Below, piece after piece: positions 32,143 to 44,241 of a stretch of DNA of 64,000 nucleotides. How positions within the stretch are numbered: the stretch's first letter is position 1; every line of letters starts with the position of its first letter. The stretch is from assembly GCF_036588685.1 (NCBI RefSeq), contig NC_086382.1, positions 3,695,001-3,759,000 on the forward strand, read 5' to 3'. The stretch is from Mytilus trossulus. Taxonomy: Eukaryota; Mollusca; Bivalvia; Mytilida; Mytilidae. The position numbers were made by a program, and so were the translations under genes. The notes under the pieces are model-generated. The model saw only the letters and a program-made list of their open reading frames with translations. It searched no databases and was not told the origin of the DNA.

Positions 32143-34406
32143 AGGGGGCTATGGTTTTTTTTGGAAAAAAAAGTTTGTTTCCAGGTTTTGGTGAAAAAAA
32201 ATAATTTGTTTTGGTTTGTCGCTAAAAAATAGATTGTTCTTCGCCGAAGGCGAAAAACAAAGTTTGCACAAAAAAAACCCATACCCCCCCCCCCCCCCCC
32301 CCCCCCGAAAATCAAATGGTTGCTGCCTTAATGCATTGAAATACTATATGAAATAGATAAGTAAAAAAAAAATAATAACGTAATGTTACTGAATTACACA
32401 AATATTTAGTAACATATTAAAATATTTACTTCGTCAATGTTTCTTTCTTAATCTTTTTATAGATATATATTAAGAGGCAAAATGCCTGTAAAACTTTAAA
32501 TGCATAAGGCATTTTTTTAGAAACGAATCTAACATCATTATCTTATCTATCCTTAAGCAAATGTGCACACTGAATTATATAATCCGCGTAGCCTTAAAAT
32601 TGAATTCTTAATTTCGTTTTTAAGGAGTAAATCATGAAAAAAACACGTTTCTGACGTTACGGTCACATAAAAAAAAAGTAATGATGTATATGAGCTGATA
32701 GACAAAACATAACAAGACGCGTTCAATCCAAAATCAAATTATTTGTATTTTTATTTGGTATCAGATCGAACAACAATTCGACTTTACTGTGCCAGGGGAA
32801 CATGAAGAAGCATGTGGTTATTTTTCTGGCATTCTAACCCAAAAGAACCATGCATTCGATAACTGTTGAAAGGTCCAAAAGTAATTCATTGAGGGAAAAA
32901 TGTTTGCCCCTTCTCAACGTATCCCTTTTCCAGTGGCAATCTAAACAAGTTATGTGCATTCTTCCTATTGGTCAACTTTTTTTTGCAGACGTTTGTCATT
33001 TCACAATCAGATTGCGGATTAAATCGTTTTAAAATCGGCTTTCAATATTTTAGGCCATAACCTGTTTTCTAGCTGTTCTTCCTTTCCTTTTTTTTTTTAG
33101 ATCCGAACCTGGCATCTTATTGGATTCATTCATCTTAATTTTGATTTTACTACTGTCCCCTGGATACCCGAAACATTCGCCCTTGGACATTAAGCAAACA
33201 GTGGTCAATCAAAAAAGTTCCTGATGTAGTTTTCTGAATAAGTCAAACCAAATTCCTGTCCTCCATTCATTGTATATGTCAAGTCATTGTAAGATTTGTC
33301 ACCGGATATGAATATCAACAAACTCTATCTACCTTTGCATTAACAACACCACGAGTTGCACTAGTTAAATAGAACCCGAACATATAATTCAAGTGTAACC
33401 ACTGCTTGCTGAAAGTTGTTTTGCTGGACCAATGCTTTCGTGTATAGTATTTATGGGGTGTATTTGGTTTTTTTTTTGTCCTCTTAGAATTTGTTTTCTC
33501 TGTTTTGGTGGTGGGACTTTTCTCTCGACCTTTATTGGGATTAATTATAACAAATATCTAGCTAAACTATAACACCACCTTCGCCTACGTAAGACGGTAT
33601 ACTTGAGTTAAGCGGCTAAAAAGAGTTGCTTTCATCTGGCAAATATTGTTATCTTGCTTTCCGTTTATTTAAACATCCATTTACCTCAAACATAATGTTT
33701 ACTACAATATAAACTTCTCTGTAATATCTAGATTAAGCTTAAGACAATTATGATTGTAGCAACTAAGATATGTAAATCATATAAATTAATAATCTAGCAA
33801 ATTCAATCACCATTAAGAATCATACTTTCCCATACGGTTTCTGCTGAAAGAAAACATAATGATTTGACCTATACTATGACCTTAAATTAATATTGATATT
33901 TTTTTGAAACTATGGCTTTAATATTAGTGAAAGACTGTGTATTTTGAGTGTTTCAATATCTGAGATCTTATGTATTTTCTCCGAATTGCTTTTTTTCCTT
34001 GAATACTTTCAAATGACATGCTAATACATATTTTGAAATAAAAAAAAGTCGGACATGATATGAGGCAAATTAGTCAGGAAAAAAAGTGGTTGGAAAGATT
34101 TTAAACACAATGTTAGTTTGTTTAGGACTGTGTGGATACTGTTGCTGGTCACAGTGACTGTCAGACCAGTTTCAAATTCTTATCAAATTGATCCATGGTT
34201 AAATACTGCGTGACACATGTACATTCGTATATAACCTTAAAATCTACTGGTCCTGTTCATACAAGGAACTTACCCTTTGGCCTTCGGTTAAATATATACG
34301 GTGATCGGTCGTGATACAGCTCCTTTAACGATGGCACACTAGAACGGATATCCGGGGAAGTGTATCCATGGCCGTATAGTCTGTAACGGGACAGATAGTC
34401 CACCAT
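30253..34406 (-). CDS. NHL-repeat beta-propeller protein, three coding exons
   Basis: Coding exons, in transcript order, are 34406-34274, 31955-31805 and 31165-30253 (133 + 151 + 913 nt, 398 residues). Donors read G|GTAAGT (34273) and AA|GTAAAC (31804). Acceptors read TTTTTTAG (31956) and TTTATTTGCAG (31166). Phases 1 and 2 join in frame, which strongly supports the model. The ATG at 34404-34406 lies nine bases after another good acceptor (TATCTGTTTCCAG), so the 5' UTR is spliced. Residues 1-95 are basic and charged with no known domain. The rest has about six NHL-type blades (PRGLAATIDSAILIADTKNH, EPTGVTELPNCDIAVADKNN, PSGICIDRTGDLIVTDALNH). There is no RING, B-box or coiled coil, unlike TRIM2/3/71. 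NHL propellers bind RNA or protein; the partner here is unknown. The first coding intron carries a MITE with G and C runs. Confidence 0.85.
31728..31778 (-). repeat. family C tail fragment in an intron
   Basis: TTGTCTCATTGGCATTCATA then CTACATCTCCATATTTGTAT, the reverse complement of the family C start. It lies in the second coding intron (31166-31804). Confidence 0.5.
32096..32327. mobile_element. MITE with poly-G/poly-C arms, TTA target duplication
   Basis: GGCAGCAACAATTTGATTTTC at 32096 pairs with GAAAATCAAATGGTTGCTGCC ending at 32327 (one mismatch). These arms continue into 25 G (32117-32141) and 23 C (32284-32306). TTA flanks both sides (32093-32095, 32328-32330). An inner TTCGCCGAAGGCGAA hairpin is present. 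It lies in the first coding intron of the NHL gene. Confidence 0.85.
32331..34273. other. intron sequence of the NHL gene
   Basis: AT-rich intron with polypyrimidine stretches. No further exon with matching phase or repeat family was identified. Confidence 0.5.
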
Positions 34407-35040
34407 GATGGCCTTCTGGAAACAGATATTACAATTTAAATATAATAATGCCGCTTTAAAAATATTCTTAAATGATTCCATTTTATTCCCACCCCTCTGA
34501 ACTTTATACGATATCACCATATCGTAAATGTAGTTTGCACATTTATGTAGGCCTTCCTTTAGCCAATGTTATTAAAAGAGATGTGGACACAGACACATGT
34601 CTCTGGTGTGTGTAATATGTTAATGTGACAGAAATCTGTGTTTATAAAACTCTATCATGACAATTCTGCATATATCATATATGGAGACAATTGTTTATAA
34701 AAAGGGGAAAGATAATAAAAGAAAGTTTTTAGAATCTCAATTTATCCATTTTTCTTCTTGTGTGGTTGATGTTGATCAGACGATTTACCAGCAGCGGGAG
34801 GAGTTATTGTTTTACATAATGAAGTTCTTCTAAAATTTCTAAAAGTGTATATAAATGTCAAAACACCCCAACACAACTATAAAGAGTGTCTGGATAAGGG
34901 TTGTAAGGATAATGAACAAAACTATTAAAGAAAACAAAATAAGCGATTGCTAAAATATAAAGAATAGATAAAAATGGTATAAATAATCAAAGAATTATAC
35001 TATAATAAAGGACCCTCGCACATCCATGACACGGTTAATT

Positions 35041-35119
35041 TCTAATGTTTCTATAAAATTCTAATGTTTCTATAAAATTCTAATGTTTCTATAAAATTCT
35101 AATGTTTGTATAAAATCAA
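35041..35119 (+). repeat. 19-bp tandem repeat, four copies
   Basis: Unit TCTAATGTTTCTATAAAAT, nearly perfect; the last copy has GTTTGTA. Confidence 0.9.
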
Positions 35120-35979
35120 ACACCGTTCCTATATCATGGTATAAATTCATAGATATGAAACTTATAATCAATATCATTATCTTTGTATGATTTCACACAA
35201 ATAGGGATTTAACATGGATATATAGTGTCTGAAAATTTCCATTAACAAATCATTATTCTTATATGATGGTGTTTCCATGTACTTAAATGTTCGCCAATTG
35301 CGTTGTTCATTTCTATGACGAAGTTTACACAGGACAACTTTGTAAAGCATCTATAGAAAGAGCACTTTTACAATTTCAAAGGAATATTGAATGTTTAACA
35401 AAAATCAATTAATCTCCAATATTGATGATTGATTAGTTTGTTTTTTAAATGTCAAAGATAAACAAATAGAAAATGTCGTTTAGAAAATCTGATCACTAGC
35501 TCGTGTAATCGACATGCTCAATTATGTATGGCATAAAAAGGGGGAGGGATACAACTCACGAACTGAAATATAATTCATATTTAAATATTTTTCAATATAA
35601 AACTCAGACATTTAAAATTAAATGACTTAAATTTTATTCAATGGCATGTATAAAGAAAGATACAACAAAATCACCTAAGGAATTTAACTTTTAGACAGGT
35701 TTAATTGATTTTCAGTGCAAAGATAAGATACAAATCGTAATTATTAAAAAGTATGATATCTGAATTATATATTTAATAACTGTCAAAAATATAAATAAAA
35801 TCCTTATGAATCTTAAATAAACAAAGATCCTATAAAACTAATAAAACAAAATATTCCAATTGTTAAAATTTGATCCTTGGTAGATCTCAATCTAGACGTG
35901 AAGTAATTTGGCACGGATCGGGATCAAAAAGTCCTAATGAAATCGACATAAATATAAGTAAATAATTAAAATTTCATAC

Positions 35980-36120
35980 CTGACTATATTTGAAAGGAAA
36001 TGTGTGATATTTTACATGTCTCCAGATAAACGTTAACGGCCTTGTCGGATATCGGGTAGCTTCGCTAGCAACGGAAGTCCCGAAACAAGCTCTAACACGC
36101 AGGACACCCGATATAGAAAT
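35980..36120 (-). other. candidate 5' UTR exon of the NHL gene
   Basis: On the minus strand a more GC-rich block (about 36120-35990) ends in CAG|GTATGA at 35980/35979, a good donor. It could splice to the acceptor before 34415. The block contains an inverted pair, TATCGGGT/ACCCGATA, near 36046-36116. No start codon use is implied. Purely inferred from splice signals and composition. Confidence 0.35.
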
Positions 36121-36129
36121 GTATATGTT

Positions 36130-36687
36130 TACGTTTTAAATGAAAACCACTGGAGGTAGACTAAACTTGTCATTCAAAGTTCGATAACAAAACGTCGATA
36201 TGATCTATATCAAGGCTATTATAATATATGTCTATATCATTATTTAATGGGTATTAAGTATTAATTATCTGTTATTTATTTCGCTTCACATGTCAAAAAT
36301 TGTACGCGGGGTCAGTGGCTCGCGAAGGACAGAATGTGGATTTTTTAAATAATAATTGAAAAATTAATAGGAATTCAAAAATGAAAAATAAACAAATCCG
36401 ATCAGATTTATTGTCATAACATATGTGTATTGATATACCAAGAGTACAGAATAATAAAAAAAAATCTATATAATACAATAGTACTAAAATATGTAATTAA
36501 ATATGTAAGTACAACTTAAAAAAAAATGGGACGTCACTGAATACTATTTAAGAACGAAAACAAATGATAAAAATAGTATCAACTTAATCTGTTAAATAAA
36601 TTTGTAATATTTTAAATGTCAAAGATTAATAAAACAACACAACAGTAAGTCTACTAAAACCCAGTGACGGATTACAGTGAGGCTTCT
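36130..36687. other. no recognised feature
   Basis: AT-rich intergenic sequence; no gene or repeat family noticed. Confidence 0.35.
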
Positions 36688-37315
36688 TATGTAACAGTAA
36701 ATTTGGTCCGGTAGTAAAATCTGTCCGCCAGACTTTTTTTCCTAGGAAATCAAGTCCATGATCATTATTTTACTAGGAATGTATGTCCCAGGACAATTTT
36801 TCCTAGGAAAATAAGTCTATAGGTAGTAAAATATGTCTGGCACATATTTTCCTAGGAGAAATTGTCCTAACACATTATACTAGTAATTTTCATTATATTA
36901 TAACAATTATTGAAAATTAAAACAGAATCATATTTTTTGTTAGAATTTGTGAGTTTCATTATTTTTTCCCATTAAAAATAAAGGAAAGTGATGTTGTAAC
37001 CTAGGAATGTTAATGACATGGACATGATTCCCTAGGAAAATTAGTCTGGGAACATACATTCTATTAGAATTATTTCCATTGTTTAAACTTAAATGATTTA
37101 ATTCATTAATATTTTTTCCAATAAAGAGAACAAGGACGTTTTTACCTAGGAATATTAATGACATGGACTAGAATTCCTAGGAAAATTAGTCTGGGGCCAT
37201 AAATTACTAGCATCGGACAAAAAATACTAGTAAATTTTGTAACCATGGACTTTTTCTACTAGTTATATGTGTCCGCCCAGACATATTTTACCAGGACAAA
37301 TTTATCTCTTACATA
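36688..37315. mobile_element. foldback element with repeated CCTAGGAA palindromes
   Basis: TATGTAACAGTAAATTTGG (36688) is inverted with AAATTTATCTCTTACATA (ending 37315), followed on both sides by GTCC..GGTA..AAAAT.TGTC blocks. Inside, TTCCTAGGAA or close variants occur at least five times. A ~60-bp block (CCTAGGAATGTTAATGACATGGAC...) occurs at ~37000 and ~37143. Non-coding. Confidence 0.65.
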
Positions 37316-37437
37316 TACAGACCTCACTTTGATAAATCGTTTGGTTTTGCTCTTATATCTTTCTTAAAAAGAAAGTGTAAAGCCTCGTGTTTAAAATTAA
37401 GAAAAGTTGTAACTGTCTCTAGTGGAGAAATATCGTA

Positions 37438-37740
37438 TTGTATCCACTCTATTCAAATTCAAATTCAAATATTTTATTGGACAAAGCACATATGATACAA
37501 TGCGTATTCCAAGATATAAACACATTAAACATGATAATTTATGCAAATACAACATAAAGAAAACATTTGAAGTACCAATTATATATATAATATCACAGTA
37601 TTACATAGTATATATAGCGACAGAATTTAGCCACACCGAACTAGTTGATGAAGTTCCAATTTATGATTATTTCTTATTTTTCAAGATCCTTCAAGACACA
37701 AAGTTGAAACAGTGCATTAACACATTAGACAAAAACTGAA
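37438..37740 (-). repeat. 3' tail of a non-LTR retrotransposon, minus orientation
   Basis: TTCAAATTCAAATTCAAATATTTTATTGG is, read on the minus strand, an AATAAAATA end followed by (TTTGAAT)n. Short tandem tails of this kind end many LINEs, and the LINE at 44245 ends similarly (AATAAAGTATCTTGAATC). The body to about 37740 has no intact coding. Stated as inference. Confidence 0.45.
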
Positions 37741-37877
37741 GTCTGCGACGATAGAGATAGGTTGAAACTCCCAATTAATCATAAAATTTTGACAACCTTG
37801 AAACCTGATAATTGTCCCAAGTAAAGGACATAATTATGATAAATGTACACTATACTTATAGCGTACACTTATAAGAT

Positions 37878-40800
37878 ATGTCTTATCTACGTAAGTACCA
37901 TTATTACAGAATGTTACTTATATGGATAGCGGTTCTTCTAATCATCGGCCATGTTGGATCTTCACCATTCGGTCCCGTCTATCCAATTACTGCTGCTGTT
38001 TTTAGGAATAGATACTCTGATGCCGAATGGAATGAAACGCTTGGTCGATTTAAGAATGTAGGAGGTGATACCGTTATTTTCCGAGCACCTGCTTTGGAAG
38101 TTCGGACAAAAGCTAGCCTTGACAACGACCCGGATTATGCTTCTTGTGGATCTTCGTTTGGAGAGTCAAGTTGTTACGACACTGCTACTCAAGATTTGAC
38201 TGGAAATGGATTAAACGTCACTGCCATTATAACCTACAGTAACGACGAAAACTACGGAGCGTCCATTCTCAGTTGTCCTGGGTATGACAAACGTCTGAAC
38301 AGTGCAACCAACAAAATATACAACAGAATAGTTCTACCTTTACTTCCAGTGAGGTACGAATATACATGTAGTTCTTTAAGAATAAAAGCCTTATTTTAGC
38401 ATTTCTAATTTGCAACAGAAAATATTAAAAACAAATACAAATGTATATCACCATCAAGATTTGCGTATGTCCTTTTTATACCAAAAAAATAAAATAACAG
38501 ATCTTTATGATTATGTCATCTTTTTTTGTTAAAGATAAAAGCAACATGTAGTTTACTGCTGTTCTAAAGTCACAAATCGATTGAAGAAAACAAATCTGGC
38601 TTACAAACTAAAAACCGATGGAAACACATCAATGTATGACCACTGAATACTCATTAAATTTCAAATCAATGCTCCATGACATAAGTGTTCTTTGTCTTTA
38701 TTTCACAGTGGCAACTGTTCTTTCCCAAAAGGCAGTAAAGTTGTGGTATTGCTGTCAGTGTTCTCAGGAGGGGATCCGCATGAAGTAATACTCAAAAGTG
38801 CTGCCAGTCGGAACATCTCGGTTTTATTAGGACTTCCTGCCATACCGGTAAAGACGTCAATTTCAGCACTTAATCTCATGCCAGCATACATAGCTTGGAT
38901 AGAACGTGTTTTGAATGACCATAAAATAAGATATGCTCCGTCTATGAACAAAACAATTGTTGGTTATTATTCCCGTGATGAAATTCTTCTCAGTGAAATC
39001 GAATTACCTTTGATTCAGTTTTATAAGTTAATAGCTAGTACCGTTCATGGCTTTGGGAAGAAGATTCTCGTCTCGGCGAACATTGATCTTAGTCGCCTTA
39101 CTCTAAACAAGACTGTTGAAGACCATGTACAAGGATTTTCTAAATTGTCTGACCGAAAATCTGCAAATATTGACTTCATTGCTGTACACGAAGGTCGAGG
39201 TTATGGTCGAGGTGGATTATATTGGCCGACGCAAGTAGATCAACCAATAAACGCTTCGGATACAAAACTTATGCAAATCTTACAACGACGTCATCCAATG
39301 GTAAAACCAAATGTGACATTCGGCGAAGTATTCACTGGAAGCATACAAGAGGTAAGACTATTACATTTTAAAAATAAGGTCTCCATAAAATTATCAATAT
39401 ATGTTTTACATACCATTATCAATATATGTTTTGCATACCATTATCAATATATGTTCTGCATACCATTATCGATATATGTTCTGCATACATACCATTATCG
39501 ATATATGGTCTCCATAAAATTATCAATATATGTTTTACATACCATTATCAATATATGTTCTGCATACCATCATCAATATATGTTCCGCATACCATTATCA
39601 ATATATGTTCCGCATACCATTTTCAATATATGCTCCGCATACCATTATCAATATGTTCTGCATACCATTATCAATATATGTTCTGCATACCATTGTGAGT
39701 ATATGTATGTTCTGCATACCATTATCAATATATGTTCTGCGTACCATTATCAATATAGTTTATGTTCTGCATACCGGCATTATCAATATATTTTCGGCAT
39801 AACATTATCAATATATGTTCTTCATAAAATTATCAAAATAGGGTATTCATTCAATTGATTTCAGAAAAAGGTGACGGTTTGGTTCAATTTAAACGTTTGA
39901 ACCCGCTGCAATTGTTTGCACCTGTCCAAAGTCAAAAATCTGATGTTCAGTAGTTGTCGTTTGCTGATGTGGTTCATAAGTGTTTCTCGTTTCTCGTTTT
40001 TTAAAAAGATTATACCGTTGGTTTTTCTGTTTGAATGGTTTTACACTAGTAATTTTGGGGGGTCTTTATAGCTTGCTGTTCAGTGTGAGCCAAGGCTCCG
40101 TGTTCAAACCGGTACTTTGACCTATAATAGATTACTTTTATATAATGGAGAGTTGTCACAATGGCACTCATACCACATCTTCTTATATCCATATATCAAA
40201 TAATTAATTATGGTCTTCATTATAAAACATTATAACTACTATCGTATTTGGGGGCATAAAAAATTTAATAAATAACACTCATAATGCTCAGTTTGGTTGT
40301 CATCGTGCAACACAGTTAATAACACCATATAGGAAAAACATAGAACTCATTTTGTCATAAGACACTGTCAAACATCCATACATACTATCCACACTCATCT
40401 GTGTCCACACTTGTAAAACATTATAAAAATACTTATTTTGAAGTAAGATTGTAAAGATGTGATTTATGTGAACGGACATTTGAAAATGCGGTACAACAAA
40501 ATATGAGAACTTGAGGTGAAACGTAATTATTTGCATTTACAATATACAATTTACATTTCCCGGTACAGCTATTCCAAGATCTGAACAACTACAGAGTTCT
40601 TAACAAGAATACATCTGATTTGTGGCTGTTACTGGAAGCAGAGGAAGATTTGATTGACGATGTTTGTCTCCCAGTGGATACCAAAGCGTCTGGTAATTCT
40701 GATATCATCGACAGAACCAGTAAATCTAGAATTGATCGTTCCCTGTCTGCTACCGGTGCAGCAGTGCAGAAGGTTATGGCGTTTGCTTACGATCCAGAGT

Positions 40801-42149
40801 TTACGTGTACAACAAAGAGCCAAACGATCCCATTAGTTGAGGAGATATCAACAGATTCTGGTCGACCAATAATAAGCAAATGCTCTTTCCATTCGTCTGC
40901 TAATAGATCCGTAGTGGTGATTGGGTACAATCTTGATGGTGAAACACAAGGGTTTCAGGTAATATCTGTTCTTCATGTAGCTATACATACATGAATGTCA
41001 TTAAACGATAAGGTAAAACTAGTTTTCCATCGATCTAAAGGGTGTTTTCATGCAAAAATTGCAACGCTCGCAGTTGAATACGCGCCCTCTGATATGAACT
41101 TACCAGACTGTGTTTTTTTTATTGATAATTCTCTTAGAATTTCTTTACAAAGGAATTCAAAACTCACATTTAACCATTACTTTCATAAAAATAACGATCT
41201 ATAGAAAATATATGGTCAAATATTTTGGTAGAAATAAAAAATATATAGTACGATAATTTAATGGTACAATCATAAGTAAGTCAACAAAAATACACAAGGG
41301 CAAAATTCAAGGAAAATCCATAACGGACCAAACCCGGCTTTATTCCAAATTAGTCCATACAATGCATACAGCCGAAAAAGTTAACCATAAAATTGAGAAT
41401 GGAAATAGGGAATGTGCCAAAGAGACAACAACCCGACCATAGAGCAGACAACAGCAGAAGGGTACAAACAGGTCTTCTATGCAACGAAATTCCCGCACCC
41501 GGAGGCGTCCTTCAGCTGGCCCCTAAACAAATATATACTAGACATTGACCATTGATCTGTTCGTTTCTGTAGGTTTTATATGATTCTATCAAAATAATGT
41601 TTCCAGTATATTCATGGGCTTCCCTTCTGTTTGATCTTGAGTGAATATGATAGGGTAATACTTAGATAATGTAAAGCAGTATTATTTGCTTTAAATCAAA
41701 TATGTCAAGTATTAAAATTTGACCGGGAAATAACACCGGTATAAGCGTAATTTTATCTTTGTTCTCTGAGCTCTTTCCTTGTCTTCGGGTCTTTTGAACA
41801 AAGTTCTAGCCATGGCTCTGACATTCATTACTAGTAATAAGTCTGCAGATTTAAAAAAATCATAATTTTTTGTTTTCGTTTTATATTTTAGGTCGATTGG
41901 CCAGATCGGGACGGCAAACAACACCATGACCATGTAAATGGATATTATTTTGAATTAGACTATGGTGAGCAGCATGGACTGATTCCGTCTCTGGAGTATA
42001 CACAACTATATGACCCGTATGACGTGATAACATTGGCTGTCCACGGATACGTTAATGTTAAAGCAATTGGAAGTTACCATGGTTGCAGTTTTGTTTTTGA
42101 CTATCGACAAAACAGTCAGAGTGACAATGACACTTCAGAAATACTTTGA
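37878..42149 (+). CDS. secreted glycoside-hydrolase-like protein (DUF4434-like), four exons
   Basis: Exons are 37878-38353, 38709-39351, 40569-40958 and 41892-42149 (476 + 643 + 390 + 258 nt; 588 residues). Donors are GAG|GTACGA, GAG|GTAAGA and CAG|GTAATA. Acceptors are TTTCACAG, CGGTACAG and TATTTTAG. Phases 2, 0, 0 keep one open frame. Residues ~12-28 are a hydrophobic signal peptide (LLIWIAVLLIIGHVG). The domain beginning ITAAVFRNRY, with NVGGDTVIFRAPALEV, then ISVLLGLPAIP and IVGYYSRDEILLSE, resembles the strand pattern of the TIM-barrel family DUF4434. The catalytic role is not established. The C-terminal exons (PDRDGKQHHDHVNGYYFELD) are unassigned and may form a lectin-like or accessory domain. 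Several N-x-S/T sites fit secretion. A second start at 37911 (MLLIWIAV) lies just after an ACAG acceptor-like site and is a real alternative. AATAAA follows the stop by one base. Confidence 0.85.
39395..39838 (+). repeat. intronic ~25-bp minisatellite
   Basis: About 17 imperfect units of ACCATTATCAATATATGTTC plus TGCAT. It fills the start of the second intron of the secreted-protein gene. Low-complexity frames across it are not coding. Confidence 0.9.
39880..40190 (-). repeat. family C, long copy, in intron
   Basis: Reverse complement of 19285-19625 in the same order: CGTTTGAACCCGCTGCAATT, GTTTCTCGTTTCTCGTTT, CTTTATAGCTTGCTGTTC, TTGTCACAATGGCACTCATA. It lies in the second intron. Confidence 0.7.
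41385..41550 (+). repeat. family D copy in intron
   Basis: AATTGAGAATGGAAATAGGG, AGAGACAACAACCCGACCAT, CCCGCACCCGGAGGCG, in the third intron of the secreted-protein gene. Confidence 0.7.
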
Positions 42150-42150
42150 A

Positions 42151-42156
42151 AATAAA
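42151..42156 (+). terminator. polyadenylation signal AATAAA
   Basis: AATAAA begins one base after the TGA of the secreted-protein gene (stop at 42147-42149). If used, the 3' UTR would be very short. No second signal was examined in detail downstream. Confidence 0.5.
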
Positions 42157-42159
42157 ATT

Positions 42160-44235
42160 ACTTGTTTAAGACTTAGGTATATAAAGCGTATTAGGTTATA
42201 AGCCACTAACTGAGCCTCCTGGCAGAATGTCCTTTCCATTTCGAACACACAAAAGTTCATCTCAGGATTTTGTTGGGTTCCTGTCAATATATTTGTTTTG
42301 TGTTTCGTGCATGTTTTTGTATGATCGTCCTTTTTTTTACATTTGTAAAATGTTACATTTGATATTATTAACTGGAGAGAAAAAACAACCGACGATACGG
42401 CGAATAATAAAAATTAAGATAGTTAGCCAGGAAATTGTTTTTATGATATACTTGATGAATCTTGTTGTGGGTAAATTAAAGGCGGATTCTCGTGACCATG
42501 TAGACATGATATATAACCACCCTCCATTAGCTGGAATACCTATATTTACCTCTCATCCAAGGGATAAGTGATCGTTTTATTGCATGCGATACACAAATTA
42601 TAGTAAAACGACTATATACTATCACTTGAATTACTCGTTTTAAGAGCAAAATGGATAGAACCGTATGAGAATTGCGAAACTTGGAGCAAAAGAGGTAGGG
42701 CCAATTTCCCCTGATTTTTTTCACAAAAGGGCCAATTTCAAAAAGTGCTGAAAGAATAAAATTGACCATTAAAACAAAAAATGGAAACGCTTTTTAATCA
42801 ATATCTCGCTTTTTCATATATCATAATACGTGTGATAAATTATAGAATTATAGTTAATTTACCCCCCCCCCCCTCGATAAAGGATGACAGTGCGGAATAT
42901 AGTTTTTTTAGATGGGAAAACAGGGAATCCCCCTCAAAACGAAATTGGTTTGGTGTGTCCTTCAAACCCCAAAAACAACTTTTTAATGAAAAAAGTGGCA
43001 CATCGCTTATTTGTACCTTCAATAAAAATAGCTCCTTAAAAAATCATTTTCAAACATCGCCGTGGCTCCATCAGCAGAGCATAGAACTGACACGAAAGAT
43101 TTTTTTGAAGTTGGCTTTTGCATTTTTTGTGTTGAATATTAAATTTTAACGTCAAATCATATTTTTTTCGGCTGTTTGTTTAATTTATAGTCATTATGGA
43201 TCAATTTTCACTATTATATCATTTCATTTAATAAAAAAAAAAAATATGTCGCTCATTGTGTGCATTCCTATAACTAACAATACTCTTAGACTTACTTTCT
43301 ATTCCTGTGTTTACATTTATTATATATATGTAAAGAACAGTTGCCGTCAAACTGAAGTAGATGCCTGTACATAACCAATAACACGAGAATTGATTATATA
43401 GCAATGAAGCCCAAATGTTGCGTGTGTAATATACACATAACTAAAAAAAAGGTCATTTTAGAAAGTTTAAAAACAACACAAACGTTTTTTCGAAACAAGA
43501 ACATTTTTTAACATGGTATTATATGTAAGAAATGCAGACACCAATTTTGTCGCCAAATCGCCAACTGTGTAGATACTAGTACAGACATTTTTACCACCGT
43601 CTCTGCGCCGGTACCCAAGTCATCATATAACAAAACAACACCACAATATCAGGGCCGTAGCGTAATGGAGGCAAATGAGGCAAATGCCTCACTTTTGAAA
43701 CGACGACCAAACTTTTAAAGTGTCATTTTTTTTTAATTATATATTTTACATTATCAATATGCGAGTTTCGCGTTTCAAATTATCTACCAGCACACTACTA
43801 CATTCAATATGTCCAATATGCAGCAGCAATTGCAGCTTTTACCATAGCAATGACGGTAAAAAAAAATAAGTGTTCCGAATACAAACCAAAATAAAAATTG
43901 AAACAAATCTTAATGTCGTTACACAACTGGTTGAAGATGGGTTCTTTAAAGAGAAAAAAATATGAAAAAGGTAACTCATGAGTAAGCTGGCTTATTACTT
44001 TCCTTGGTTTATTTATATATATAGCTATAGTTATTAATCTTTACACTAAAATAATTCATTGGCCAAAAATATAATAATTATTCATAAATAATTTAAACAA
44101 AATCATGAAGCGCCTTTTCTATGGAAGTCTTTAATGTATAAGGAAATTCTTGATTTTTATTTATCTTTAATAAAAGTATGAAATATATTTTTGGTATTGT
44201 TTGAAAATAATTTTTTTTTGAGTTTCTTTTTCTGT
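42160..44235. other. no recognised gene
   Basis: AT-rich sequence with a short C run (42863-42873). A CAGGGCCGTAGCGTAATGGA start at ~43651 resembles a known type of transposon terminus, but no matching end was found. No gene supported. Confidence 0.35.
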
Positions 44236-44241
44236 TAATGA

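Noticed and set aside
39426-39802. Frames repeating YQYMFCIPLSIYVLHTI
   Set aside because: Intronic minisatellite; the real exon ends at the GAG|GTAAGA donor at 39351/39352.
43651-43700. Start of a DNA transposon (CAGGGCCGTAGCGTAATGGA)
   Set aside because: No matching inverted end or target duplication found nearby.
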